DNA of 64,000 nt, taken from positions 12,502,166 to 12,566,165 of the forward strand of contig JAPTYO010000005.1 in NCBI GenBank assembly GCA_036873135.1, given 5' to 3'. The first letter of the stretch is position 1. Every line of letters begins with the position of its first letter. A program made the translations under genes and the position numbers. The notes below the pieces were generated by a model that had not been told where the DNA came from, did no database searches, and was given only the letters and a program-made list of their open reading frames with translations. Below, in pieces: positions 55,573 to 64,000 of the stretch. The stretch is from Clarkia xantiana subsp. parviflora (Eukaryota; Streptophyta; Magnoliopsida; Myrtales; Onagraceae).

Positions 55573-56422
55573 GTTCTAGTTCAGTCAAAACTTCGTCTTT
55601 CTTTATCTCTCGTAGCGATGGAAATTCGTCCTCAAGAAAAGTGACGTCTCTGGACTCATGTTCGTACACACTACCGTTTTCTAGAGCTGACAGAAATACA
55701 TAACCTGTTGAATTCTCAGAGTATCTTATGAAGATACTTTTAAGTCCTCTGGGGCCTAACTTGCCAAAACGGTTGTCAGTTGTATGTGTATAAGCTGCGC
55801 ATCCCCAAGGTCGCAGCCTGATAAGATTTAACTCTCTACCAGTCCACAGCTCATACGGTGTTGTGTTAACTGATGGGACAAGGTTTACTGCATGAGTGGC
55901 AGCAAGCAACGCATCTCCCTAATAAGAAATTGGTAATTGTTCTTGTGACATCATGGCTCTTACCATGTCTAGGAGAGTCTGATTGCGACGTTCAGCCACA
56001 CCAGTCTGTTGTGGTGTGTTTGGGATCATTGTTTGACGGGCGATCCCACTTTCTTTGCATCACTTATCAAACTCATTAGAGAGATATTCTCCACCTCTAT
56101 CGGTGCGTAGGGTTTTCACCTTTCGCTCCTGTTGATTCTCCACGAGCTTTAGAAAGCTTTTAAAGCAAACTATATCTTCAGATTTACGAGCAATCAAATG
56201 AGTAAACCTGAATCGGGTGTAGTCGTCAATGAAAGTTACGAAGTATCGCTTTTCATTTCTTGCAGTTACGTTCATTGGTCCACATACGTCGGAATGGATT
56301 ATTTGCAATGGAAATTCTTCTCGTTTTGCTTCACTGAATGGCTTGCGGGTGGATTTTCCAGCTAGACAGTCATGACAAGTGTGTTTACCACACTGTTTGT
56401 TCCGAGCAAAAGCCCTCGTCAT
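55481..56422 (-). pseudogene. Copia D integrase, in pieces
   Basis: Open stretch 56060-56422: zinc-finger C-C half (CGKHTCHDCLAGKSTRKPF) and core with first Asp (IIHSDVCGPM) and second Asp (LRTDRGGEYLS). The Glu region (QQTGVAERRNQTLLDMVR, about 55960-56020) is in another frame. 55481-55909 is the C-terminal part (PYELWTGRELN, GYVFLSALENGSVYEHESRDV). Frame slips or stops lie near 56060 and 55920. Confidence 0.9.
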
Positions 56423-57246
56423 GCTAACGATTGAACTCTATCATAGCCTATATGTCTAAGCCGCGAATGCCATCCAGTCGCGTCAGTTTCTGCTTCTTTG
56501 GAGGACATAGCATACATTCTATATGAATTTACATTGCCATGTAAATCCATGATAAATAAACCATTATAAGAAAAGGCATATCCAAATAAAGTATCCTCTT
56601 TATTTATCCGGACCAAGGATCTCTCGAATGATAAAACAAAGTTCTCATTCATAAGAGCAGAAACAGAAACAACATTTCTACGGATTCTAGGAGCAAAAAT
56701 GACATTTTCTAGAAGTAAGGATTTGCCATTGCCCATTGGCAATTTGAAAGTTCCTACCCCTATGACTTCAACTTGTGAGTTGTCGCCAATGTATATCCCT
56801 TTAGAATCCTTCGACAATCGTCTATACTTGGCAAATAGTTCTTTGTCGTTGGCTATGTGGTCCGTTGCACCCGAATAGAGAATCCAAGACGGATTTGAGT
56901 CAGTTAACATGACAATTGAGGAAACTAAAGCTTCCTCTACATAACCAAATTCCCATACCTTTTCAGGATGCGATTTGCTGGAACCTGCACCATCGCTTAT
57001 TCGGTGTGGGCTGGAATTCCCGCAAACTATCTCAGATTTTAATCTGGGACTGCCTTGTTTAGGCGTAGTCAACGTTTTACTGTTGACAGCCTGTTGTTTC
57101 TTTCCCTTGTTCCTGAATTTCCTCTTCTTACGACCAGCTTGTCCTGCCGGTTTCGGTTCTTTCGACACCGAATTTAATCGAGCCTCTTCCATCTCGATCA
57201 GTTTCAGGATAGATGCAAGATCAAGCACGGAACTGCTAACAGTCAA
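56419..57246 (-). pseudogene. Copia D gag C-terminus and protease
   Basis: Gag end (LDLASILKLIEMEEARL), a Lys/Arg-rich tail without any CX2CX4HX4C zinc knuckle, then protease. The active site reads WILYSGATDHI where copia proteases have D-S-G: the catalytic Asp is Tyr (codon 56875-56877, one G-to-T change). The frame continues through the region before integrase (TGWHSRLRHIGYDRVQSLA) and stops at 56419, overlapping the next open stretch by four bases. Confidence 0.88.
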
Positions 57247-57744
57247 TATAGTCTTGGTTGCTCTCTAAGACTTTGGGAGTATCCCTATTATGGCCTGAAT
57301 TTTATCCCATTCAGCCATCTGACTGTCATCTTCCAATGGCTTGAATAGGCGAAGAAGATCGTACACTTTTTCAAGTATGCTTTTACTGTTGTTGTTCAGA
57401 CAGGTTTCTAGTTCCGGTATAAGTGGGTGCAGAGTAACTGCCATGCCACTTCCATATTTCAGAAAGAGGGCATCCCAGATGTCCTTTGATGTCGGATCAT
57501 CCTTATAACGGTTATAGAAATCCTATGACATCTCAGACAGTATCATCTCCTTTGCTTTCTTGTCATCTTGCTCCCACTTATAATGGGTGAACGCTAGATC
57601 TTTGGTTAATCCGGCATTCGGGTAATTCATGGTTATTTGAATGTGGTAACTCAGACCTTGTCCCTCCAAGATCGTAACGACGCGTTTGCTCCACGAGTCA
57701 TAACTCGTCTCAACTAATAGCTCAGATTCATATGATAATGCCAT
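57247..57744 (-). pseudogene. Copia D gag N-terminus
   Basis: Start ATG ends at 57744 (MALSYESELLVETSYDSWSK). UBN2-type gag, but clearly different from that of A and B. Stops TAG at about 57523 and about 57268 split it. Only about 270 bases separate it from the PBS, against about 2 kb in A and B. Confidence 0.85.
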
Positions 57745-58017
57745 CTATTCATTGATAACAGTATAAGGTTGGGAGGACAACAACATTTCGACAGAATTGC
57801 AAATATTAGGATAGAATACGATAACTAGTGATCCTCCAGTCACTAAACCAAACCGACCGTCAGTAACCGAGGGAATGGGGTGTCGTGAAAGAGGTCAAAC
57901 ACATGAAATTTACTTAAAAATTTCGGATTACTCATGGTGTTCATGAACATGAAAATTTCGGATTTTTCAAAACTCAAGAACATCAGTTTATAAAAAATTT
58001 AAGAACTCCTAACACAG

Positions 58018-58029
58018 GCTCTGATACCA
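58018..58029 (-). other. Primer-binding site of copia D
   Basis: GCTCTGATACCA on the + strand (initiator tRNA-Met type), one base from the 5' LTR. Confidence 0.92.
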
Positions 58030-58030
58030 C

Positions 58031-58605
58031 TATTGGATTACGGGGACGTAATACTACGGAATGCTAAACATGTACATGCAATTAATCTAACTACGCAGCG
58101 GAATAGTGTACACATACCTTTTAACTTTCTTGCCCAAGAACGATGTGGAGGGAGTTCTGATCCTCCGGTCGGAACCACGTACAAGTTCTTCGTGAGAAGA
58201 AGTCCTACGCGGTGTAAGCTCCACAACAAATCCTCTGATCGATTATTCAACGGGGACAGAACCTCGGACTAAGATGTGCACCAAAAATCACTACTAATGG
58301 GGTGAGAGGGTTTTTCTCAAGTTCCTCAATAGGTACTTATTATTAGATTGATGTATAAACCCCTTAGGTGAGTCCCCTATATATAGGATTGGTGGAGTGG
58401 ACAAATGTCCACTCCAACCAATGTGGGACATTAGTTCGGCCGAACCATGTCATTAAAGGGGGAGGCCCAATTTTGGGCATCCCATGTCAATTAGGGATTG
58501 GGTTTGGCCCAATTAACTTAATGTGACAATTACCTAATTAACTTAGGTAATTTCCTTAGCATTAACGGGCTACCAATTACGACGCCACGTCACCATATGC
58601 TAACA
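58031..58605 (-). repeat. Copia D 5' LTR
   Basis: TATTGGATTACGG (first G changed to A) ... GCTAACA, 575 bp; pairs with 50186-50762. Confidence 0.9.
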
Positions 58606-58610
58606 CTCAC

Positions 58611-58890
58611 TTCACCAAAGCGTGTGCCAACTTGCCTTTGAGGAAACACTCCGGAGATCCGTCCCTGCCAAGAATCGATCAGAGACTTTGCTGTGGAGAA
58701 TATACCGCGTAGGGCTTCCTTAACAAGAACCTCTACGGGTACCGACCGGAGGACCGTGAACTCCCTGCTGCAGGATCTTGGGACTACGGATTACTTCCGA
58801 GGTATGTGCGAATCTTCCGCTGCGTAATATCGATTACTAGCATGTACCATGTTTATAGTATCCGTAGTGATTACTCCCCGTACTATATCA
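58611..58890 (+). repeat. Copia C 3' LTR, right part
   Basis: Continues the LTR interrupted at 50185. Its end, CCCCGTACTATATCA, aligns base for base in length with the family end CCCCGTAATCTAACA, so I place the border at 58890. Confidence 0.7.
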
Positions 58891-61028
58891 GTACGCTCCC
58901 CCAACTGGTCTACTACCACGAAGTTGACGTTTAGATGGAGCTGGGTCCAATCTTGTCCCAGTGTGACTGGTAAGGTAATAGTTCCCAGTGGGTAGGTTGT
59001 CGCCCCTGCAAAGCCTACAAGTGTAAAGTCCACCGGTATTAGATCCATCTTGGTTATACCCAGCTCTTTCAAAACATGTACATTGAGGATGTCGGTTGAG
59101 TTTCCCACGTCAACCAGTATTCTTTTGACATAAAAGTCGCCAATTTCCATTGTTATGACCAATGCATCGTTGTGTGGAAATACGAAGTGGTCCATGTCTT
59201 TGTCCGAAAATTGGATGATCATTTCCTCTTCTAGTCTTAGTCTCTTCTCCCACGTTACCATGGAATTATTTGAGAAGCGTATACCTTTCTTGCATTTGAT
59301 ACGTGGCTTCCTGCGGCAGGTCCGCCATGAATCACATTTATTGTCTCTTTCTTAGGAGGATGGGGGTTTTCCTTCATCTTTTCTTTTCCCTTGAACTTGG
59401 AGGATAGCCTAGGCGGTGGGCTTCGTGATCTTTTTCTTCCATGATCCACGTAGTGTTTCAAACCTCAACTCTAGACTATGTTCTGAATGTCTCTCTAGGT
59501 TGGTAATCGTTTGTATGGTGTCCCCACACTTGATGGTGGCCGCACCATTCATCTCGTGCCGAGTCAATTGGTCCGACGTACTTCTTAACTAGAGGTACAC
59601 ATATCCTTTGTTCTTTCATCTCTTGAAGGATAATGGATGAAGTCACGTTCAAGGGAACGTACTTGATGGCATTTACACCCCTTGGCTTTTGGGGTTCATT
59701 GACTCTCACTCCTCTTTGGTTGGGGGGAACCCCATTCTTGCGCTTTGTGGTTGGGTGGCCCTTGAGGGGGCTTTCCTTTTCCAGCTTTGGTACCCTCTAC
59801 ATTTCCTGTTGGTCCATTTGCCTTAGCTTGTCTACTCGCCCGTTGTCGCTCTCCTTGGTATCATTGTAGGAACTTGTCTTTTAAGTTCTTCCATGATGTT
59901 ACTGACCCTTTTGGCAGTCCGAAGAACCAATGCGAGGCTGCTCCTGATAAGATTATCGGTAATAAAAGGAATATGTGGTTTTCATCATTGTTTCTCTCTA
60001 GGAGATAAGCTTCATGTTATTGTATATGCTCCATTTGATACCACTTTCCATTGTACTTGTCTATTTTTGTTGGGGTCATACCATCTGGCACACGCATGTC
60101 AATTAGCTCTTGTGTGAATGGGTGAGAAGCTTTGTCCCTCAAATTGTGCATCACCTCGCCCTTGGATTCTAATCTTGAGGTGGCATATCAAAAATCACAT
60201 TCTTACTCACTAGGGGTGATGTTTTTGGAATGATTGATAGTACGAGTTGTATGGATATTGCGGTTGGTAGTATCGGTACTGTTGAGGTGGAGGTGGGGGT
60301 GGTTGTCTCCTGGGTGGGGGTGGAGGCATTTTTTCTTCCTGAGTTGTGAATGACCGCGTCATTGCAGGGCGTGGTGATGTTGTTGGGGAGGAGGTGGAGA
60401 TGGTTGCCTCCTGAGTGGTGGTGGAGGCATTCCTCCTCATGAGCAGTGTATGACCGCGTCCTTTCAGGAACGTAGTGGTGTTGTTGGGTTGACGGCACTA
60501 GAATGCCTCCTTGATTCTTTATAGTCTCTCTATAGGGGAGAAAGTCGTATAGAGCAGACATGAATCCTGTTGTGACTGGAAAAATTGGTGCAACTCTTTG
60601 GTGGTGCATGGGGCGAGGGGGCGCCTCATAAGTGCGGGGAATATACGAAGGCATTTCGTGGGATGGCATCCCATATTATGATATTCCGTATGGCACTTCG
60701 TGGGAGGGCATTCTGTATTGGAATTCATGGGAGGGTATTCCATACTGGAATCTTTCAGGGGTGCCTGGCCATCTGGTGGAACTTCTCTATTCGAATATCG
60801 GGGGAGCTAAAGGAGTCGATGTTGTGAATGATGCATCTCCGGGTAGGTGCGACGATCTAGTTTGATTGTTCGGAGGAGGAGCTTGTCGAGTTGGGGGAAC
60901 TGGTGGTCGAGTACGAGTAGGTGGGGGGTGTCCTCCTGCCGAAGGGTCTCCACCTGTTTCTTGACTAGCTTCCATTGAGCAGGTAATAGCCACGACTTTT
61001 GTGTTCAAATCTCACAAGATAGCGCCAC
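58891..61028 (-). pseudogene. Gypsy E gag-protease fragment
   Basis: Protease with RILVDVGNSTDILNVHVL and VGFAGATTYPLGTITLP (58950-59130); the usual Gly-Gly-Ser is Val-Gly-Asn. Upstream: NVIHGGPAAGSHVSNARKVYASQ (about 59260-59350), zinc-knuckle-like CGHHQVWGHHTNDYQ (about 59500-59545), a gap of decayed capsid sequence (59710-60170), Pro/His-rich N-terminus (60200-60650) and the start near 60973 (MEASQETGGDPSAGG). The N-terminal layout (MPSHEMPSYIP, LPYRETIKNQGG) parallels element G (MPSHGIPSYGHPSYG, LAYREAMRAQGG), so E and G are relatives. It is cut at its left by copia C. Confidence 0.75.
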
Positions 61029-61480
61029 TGTTGGATCACGTCCTTTGGGATCCTTGTTGTCATGCACTTCTTCTTATACTCCTTCCTCTCGATGACCGGC
61101 AATAGGGGCACCCGGGGGTGTTCCCAGTAAACCCTCTCTAATGTTTCAGTAAGTCTCAAATTGTAAAGAGGGAAAGTAGTTGTGTTGTATCAAAAGTCCA
61201 TTTAACCATTTATATATATATATTAGGTCGGTGGGTTTATGGGTCGAAAGTTCAAATCCAAACCCAACCAACCCATTGAAAGGGTGGGATGAGTAAAATA
61301 GACTAGTATGTCGAAAAATCCCTAAAACAAACTAACCGATTACAGAGTGTTCATAAGTTATACACGAGTTAGGTAAAAAACTAACAGACCTAGCTGAGAT
61401 CCGACTCGTGTTATCCTTAGGAGCGGGGTATTGTCCTATAAACTTTGTATAGTGTGTACTTTTTACTCTAAAAATATTAA
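61029..61480 (-). repeat. Gypsy E 5' LTR (left border certain, right border approximate)
   Basis: TGTTGGATCACGTCC at 61029 follows a PBS-like TGGCGCTATCTTGTGAG (minus strand, about 61011-61027). TA-rich promoter-like sequence at about 61210-61222. The far end is not defined, since no partner LTR is present. Confidence 0.5.
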
Positions 61481-62433
61481 TCATTCTCAGTTTAAACCTT
61501 TTATAAAGTCTTCAATTGCCTACATTTTTAGAGTTGATATTGTTCAAATTTCAAACTCATAGGACTAACAGTGATATTTTTGCTAAACATTATTAAAATA
61601 TTGAGAAGATGGTTAATTGGTGATGGAGACTTTCCGTTGCCGTCAGTCGTCTGTCTCATCAGGGAGGTCGAAAGGGAACCTTTATTTGGTGTGTGTATTA
61701 TATCAACGCTGAAAGGGATCTCGGTAACAGTCGGAGGAGCCAAAATCATATCGAACTTTGTCTTTTGCCACTCTCCAAAGATCGCCATCACTCCCCTTCC
61801 CCTCTATCATTTGTGCGTATAAATATATATAATATAATAATACTCTTCAACAATTATTCATCCTGCTTGTTCTCCCCCCCTCTCTCTCTCTCTCTACTCC
61901 ATTTCTTGATCCATCCATCTTTCTGGTCTCTCGAGTTCGGAAAACTGGCAGTTGCTCTCCAATAAGGAGGCCTCTTGCTTCACCATATCACCGATTATCG
62001 AGAGATTTTCCGAATTCAAGCAAAAGGTTCGATATTCATTGACCCAGTTGTTGTTTATCAAAATTTGACATCAATTTATTGTGATTTGCCTTTCACAGCC
62101 CATACATATACATTGTTGTTTCTTAGTTATTCCGGTGATCATCTTTGCACTCTCTATTTTGCTGTACCATGCACTCTTGAATTTTTCGGGATTTTGGTCA
62201 TTTCAATTGTTTATGCAGAGTACTATTTCCATTTTTCAGATTAGGTTTTGGGCTTTAATCATTTTACCTCGTAAAACAGTTCTAGAATCTTATCGTAACG
62301 CTAACGACTGAAGAACTTATTTTTCTGGTCAGATCCAGCTTTGGTTAAGTTGAGGGTCTTTTGAATTTTACTTCACTCGTTCAATAGTCCGTTAACCTGC
62401 GATCATTCATCAGACCAAATCCCCAATTCATCA
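61481..62433 (+). promoter_or_regulatory. Promoter and 5' leader of the FNR gene
   Basis: TATA box TATAAATA at 61818-61825, then a pyrimidine-rich leader with a (TC)n run (61881-61895). The roughly 600 bases to the ATG probably contain a 5'-UTR intron: possible donor AAAAG|GTTCG near 62025 and several CAG or TCAG acceptors (for example near 62328). I did not settle the borders. Short open frames here are not supported. Confidence 0.5.
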
Positions 62434-64000
62434 ATGGCTCATTCGGCTGTCGCTAAGGTTGGTATTCCTATCTACAATTTTAATATTTTTCTGCTTCCAT
62501 TTATATGGCATTTTATTGGATATATAATAATACTGGATTGTTCTGGTTGTTCGTCATCGGTGAGGTAAATGAGTTTGTGATATTCTTTTGCAGATTTATG
62601 TTGCTCATGTTCCTGTGGGGAGCGATTCCTCTCTTAAGAGATCCGTGTTTAAGGTGATTTCCATTTTTTTCTTTAAAATCGAGCTACTTATCACATGATA
62701 AAATTGATGGATTCATTCAAATAAAGTATCAAATTTTGAGATGTGTTACATTCTGTAACAAGGCAGCTTGATACTGTAAAATAGATGCATACCAAGAATA
62801 AGTTGATGACGTAGCTGCCATTATAAATTAAAGATTTTCTTTTTATCCTGAATAGTAAATTGGAAGGAACATGAATGTCATTCTCGAAATCAGATTATGG
62901 ATGTTTTGCTGTTTGTTCTAGCCATAAAATAAAATGAAGGTCAAAGAGATGACTTCGACTCTACCAAAACTAAAGGAGTTAACCAAAACAAAATAGAGAA
63001 AAATAGGTATCATGAATACTTTTATTGGGTAGTGAGTATAGGTGAAGATATTAAAGTTAAATTCAGATGGAACTTGATATTTACTTGAGGTCTAATTTGC
63101 ATGTTTTCTATCTTTTATGATGATTACTTTTATCAAGTTAAAATCAGTTTCATGAATACTTTTACTGGGTAGTGAATATAGGTGAAGATATTCAAGTTAA
63201 ATTCAGATTGTACTTGATATTTACTTCAGGTCTAATTTGCATGCTTTCTATCATATATGATGATTACTTTTATCAAGCCAAGATCAGTTTCATGAATACT
63301 TTTATTGGGTAGTGAATATAGGTGAAGATATTAAAGTTAAATTCAGATTGAACTTGATATTTACTTGAGATCTAATTTGCCTGTTTTCTATCTTGTATGA
63401 TGATTATATATATCTTAACATATACTAGTGAAGGCAGTCAACTTTATATAGATATATAGAATACGCTTCTCTAATTACTAATTGTAAGTTGCTCGATTTC
63501 AGCCACAAAGTATCAGTTTTCGGGGTACATCATTGGCACCTTCATTGGCTTTGAACTCGAGAAGAAAGAATGTGCAGTCGAATACTGTCTGCATGTCAGT
63601 TCAGCAGGCAAGCACACCAAAAGTTTCTGTTGCTCCATTAGACCTTGAGAATGCGAAGGAGCCTCCACTAAACACCTACAAGCCAAAAGAGCCTTACACT
63701 GCGACCATTGTTTCTGTCGACAGGCTTGTGGGCCCGAAAGCACCTGGTGAGGTCTGTCACATTGTGATCGATCATGGTGGTAATGTACCATACTGGGAAG
63801 GACAGAGCTTTGGTGTTATACCCCCTGTAAGTCACTGCTTCCAATTTGGATGGATGATATTCAAATTTTCTTGCACTTTCTTGATTTTTTGTTGACCCAT
63901 GTATATTTGAGGTACCCCACTCATATACCCTATTTTTTTCTGTTTGTTTGACAGGGTGAAAATCCTAAAAAGCCTGGGAATCCTCACAATGTCCGTCTTT
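62434..64000 (+). CDS. RFNR: Root-type ferredoxin-NADP+ reductase, plastid precursor (5' part, runs off window)
   Basis: Four coding exons read clearly: 62434-62457 (MAHSAVAK), 62594-62653, 63503-63826 and 63955-64000+, each joined by GT..AG introns with frame kept. The first about 60 residues form a Ser/Arg-rich plastid transit peptide. The mature part starts near VCMSVQQAS, typical of the non-photosynthetic isoform, and continues [19 protein letters not shown], then [20 protein letters not shown], the start of the FAD-binding domain. The next residues, past the window, should hold the FAD-binding Arg-x-Tyr-Ser motif. Known role of the family: transfers electrons from NADPH to ferredoxin in root and other non-green plastids, for nitrite and sulfite reduction. 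The other open frames overlapping these exons are shadows. Confidence 0.92.
63011..63412 (+). repeat. 140-bp tandem repeat in FNR intron 2, about 2.9 copies
   Basis: The unit beginning 'catgaatacttttattggg' occurs at 63011, 63151 and 63291, exactly 140 bases apart, with about 5-8% differences between copies. It lies wholly inside the intron between exons 2 and 3. Confidence 0.9.

Larger units (their letters stand above)
50186..58605 (-). mobile_element. Ty1/copia element D, inserted in the LTR of copia C
   Basis: 3' LTR 50186-50762, 5' LTR 58031-58605, exact TSD CTCAC (50181-50185 and 58606-58610), PBS at 58018-58029. D keeps a full gene order (gag, protease, integrase, RT, RNase H), each part with stops or frame slips. 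It carries a solo gypsy LTR at 51840-53581. Its LTR resembles those of A and B in outline but has its own variants (TGTTGGATTACGGGGACG). Confidence 0.92.
17651..58890 (+). mobile_element. Ty1/copia element C, truncated at its 5' end, split by elements A and D
   Basis: C is read as four pieces: 17651-20716 (eroded integrase region, RT, RNase H, start of 3' tail), 49189-49905 (rest of tail and PPT), 49906-50185 and 58611-58890 (its 3' LTR). The join 20716/49189 restores sequence that is continuous, on the other strand, in element A (around 22262-22290). The flanks of A there read GGACG and ACACG, a decayed 5-bp duplication. C's 5' LTR and gag are missing. Left border is approximate. Confidence 0.75.

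Noticed and set aside
61571..62311. Open frames between the TATA box and the FNR ATG
   Set aside because: No codon structure or homology; they fall in promoter and 5' leader sequence.

Overview
This is a eudicot plant nuclear segment, judged from introns with GT..AG borders, Ty1/copia and Ty3/gypsy retrotransposons, AT-rich spacers and two genes that look like plant housekeeping genes. I cannot name the genus from sequence alone. Only two host protein genes are visible, one at each end; about 55 kb between them is transposable-element (TE) sequence.

Left end (1-7 kb): the 3' end of a copia element with a solo-like LTR (1-955), then a PWWP-domain gene (CDS 1967-5827, + strand, one coding exon, 1286 aa), related to the plant PDP-type PWWP proteins. 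7-16 kb: three non-autonomous foldback DNA transposons (7067-7857, 7937-8843, 15290-15814), each flanked by an exact 9-bp duplication (Mutator-like), and a defective gypsy element 'G' whose gag-protease is joined in frame to the last codons of integrase, followed by three tandem-repeat arrays (81, 30 and about 27 bp).

14.9-61.5 kb is a nested stack that can be read from LTR variants and target-site duplications. A gypsy LTR plus leader 'F' (14927-about 17650, +) abuts copia 'C' (about 17650-58890, +). C is split by copia 'A' (20717-49188, -). A is split twice: by gypsy 'H' (23103-34334, -, TSD TGGTG, two 697-bp LTRs about 98% identical by eye) and by copia 'B' (36858-45386, -, TSD ATTAA/ATCAA). 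The 3' LTR of C is split by copia 'D' (50186-58605, -, TSD CTCAC), and D holds a solo gypsy LTR of the F family (51840-53581, TSD TCAGT). To the right of C is gypsy fragment 'E' (58891-about 61480, -).

H is the most complete element: gag-protease, RT, RNase H, a second (archaeal-type) RNase H, integrase, a tandem-repeat spacer and an opposite-strand spliced ORF with its own TATA box and 5' leader. It is inactivated by a nonsense codon, two frameshifts and three stops in the antisense ORF. A, B and C share one RT frameshift and the same eroded protease-integrase region, so that copia family seems to have spread after losing autonomy; D keeps the missing domains.

Right end (61.5-64 kb): promoter, 5' leader and first four coding exons of a root-type (non-photosynthetic plastid) ferredoxin-NADP reductase gene, + strand, running off the window, with a 140-bp tandem repeat in its second intron.
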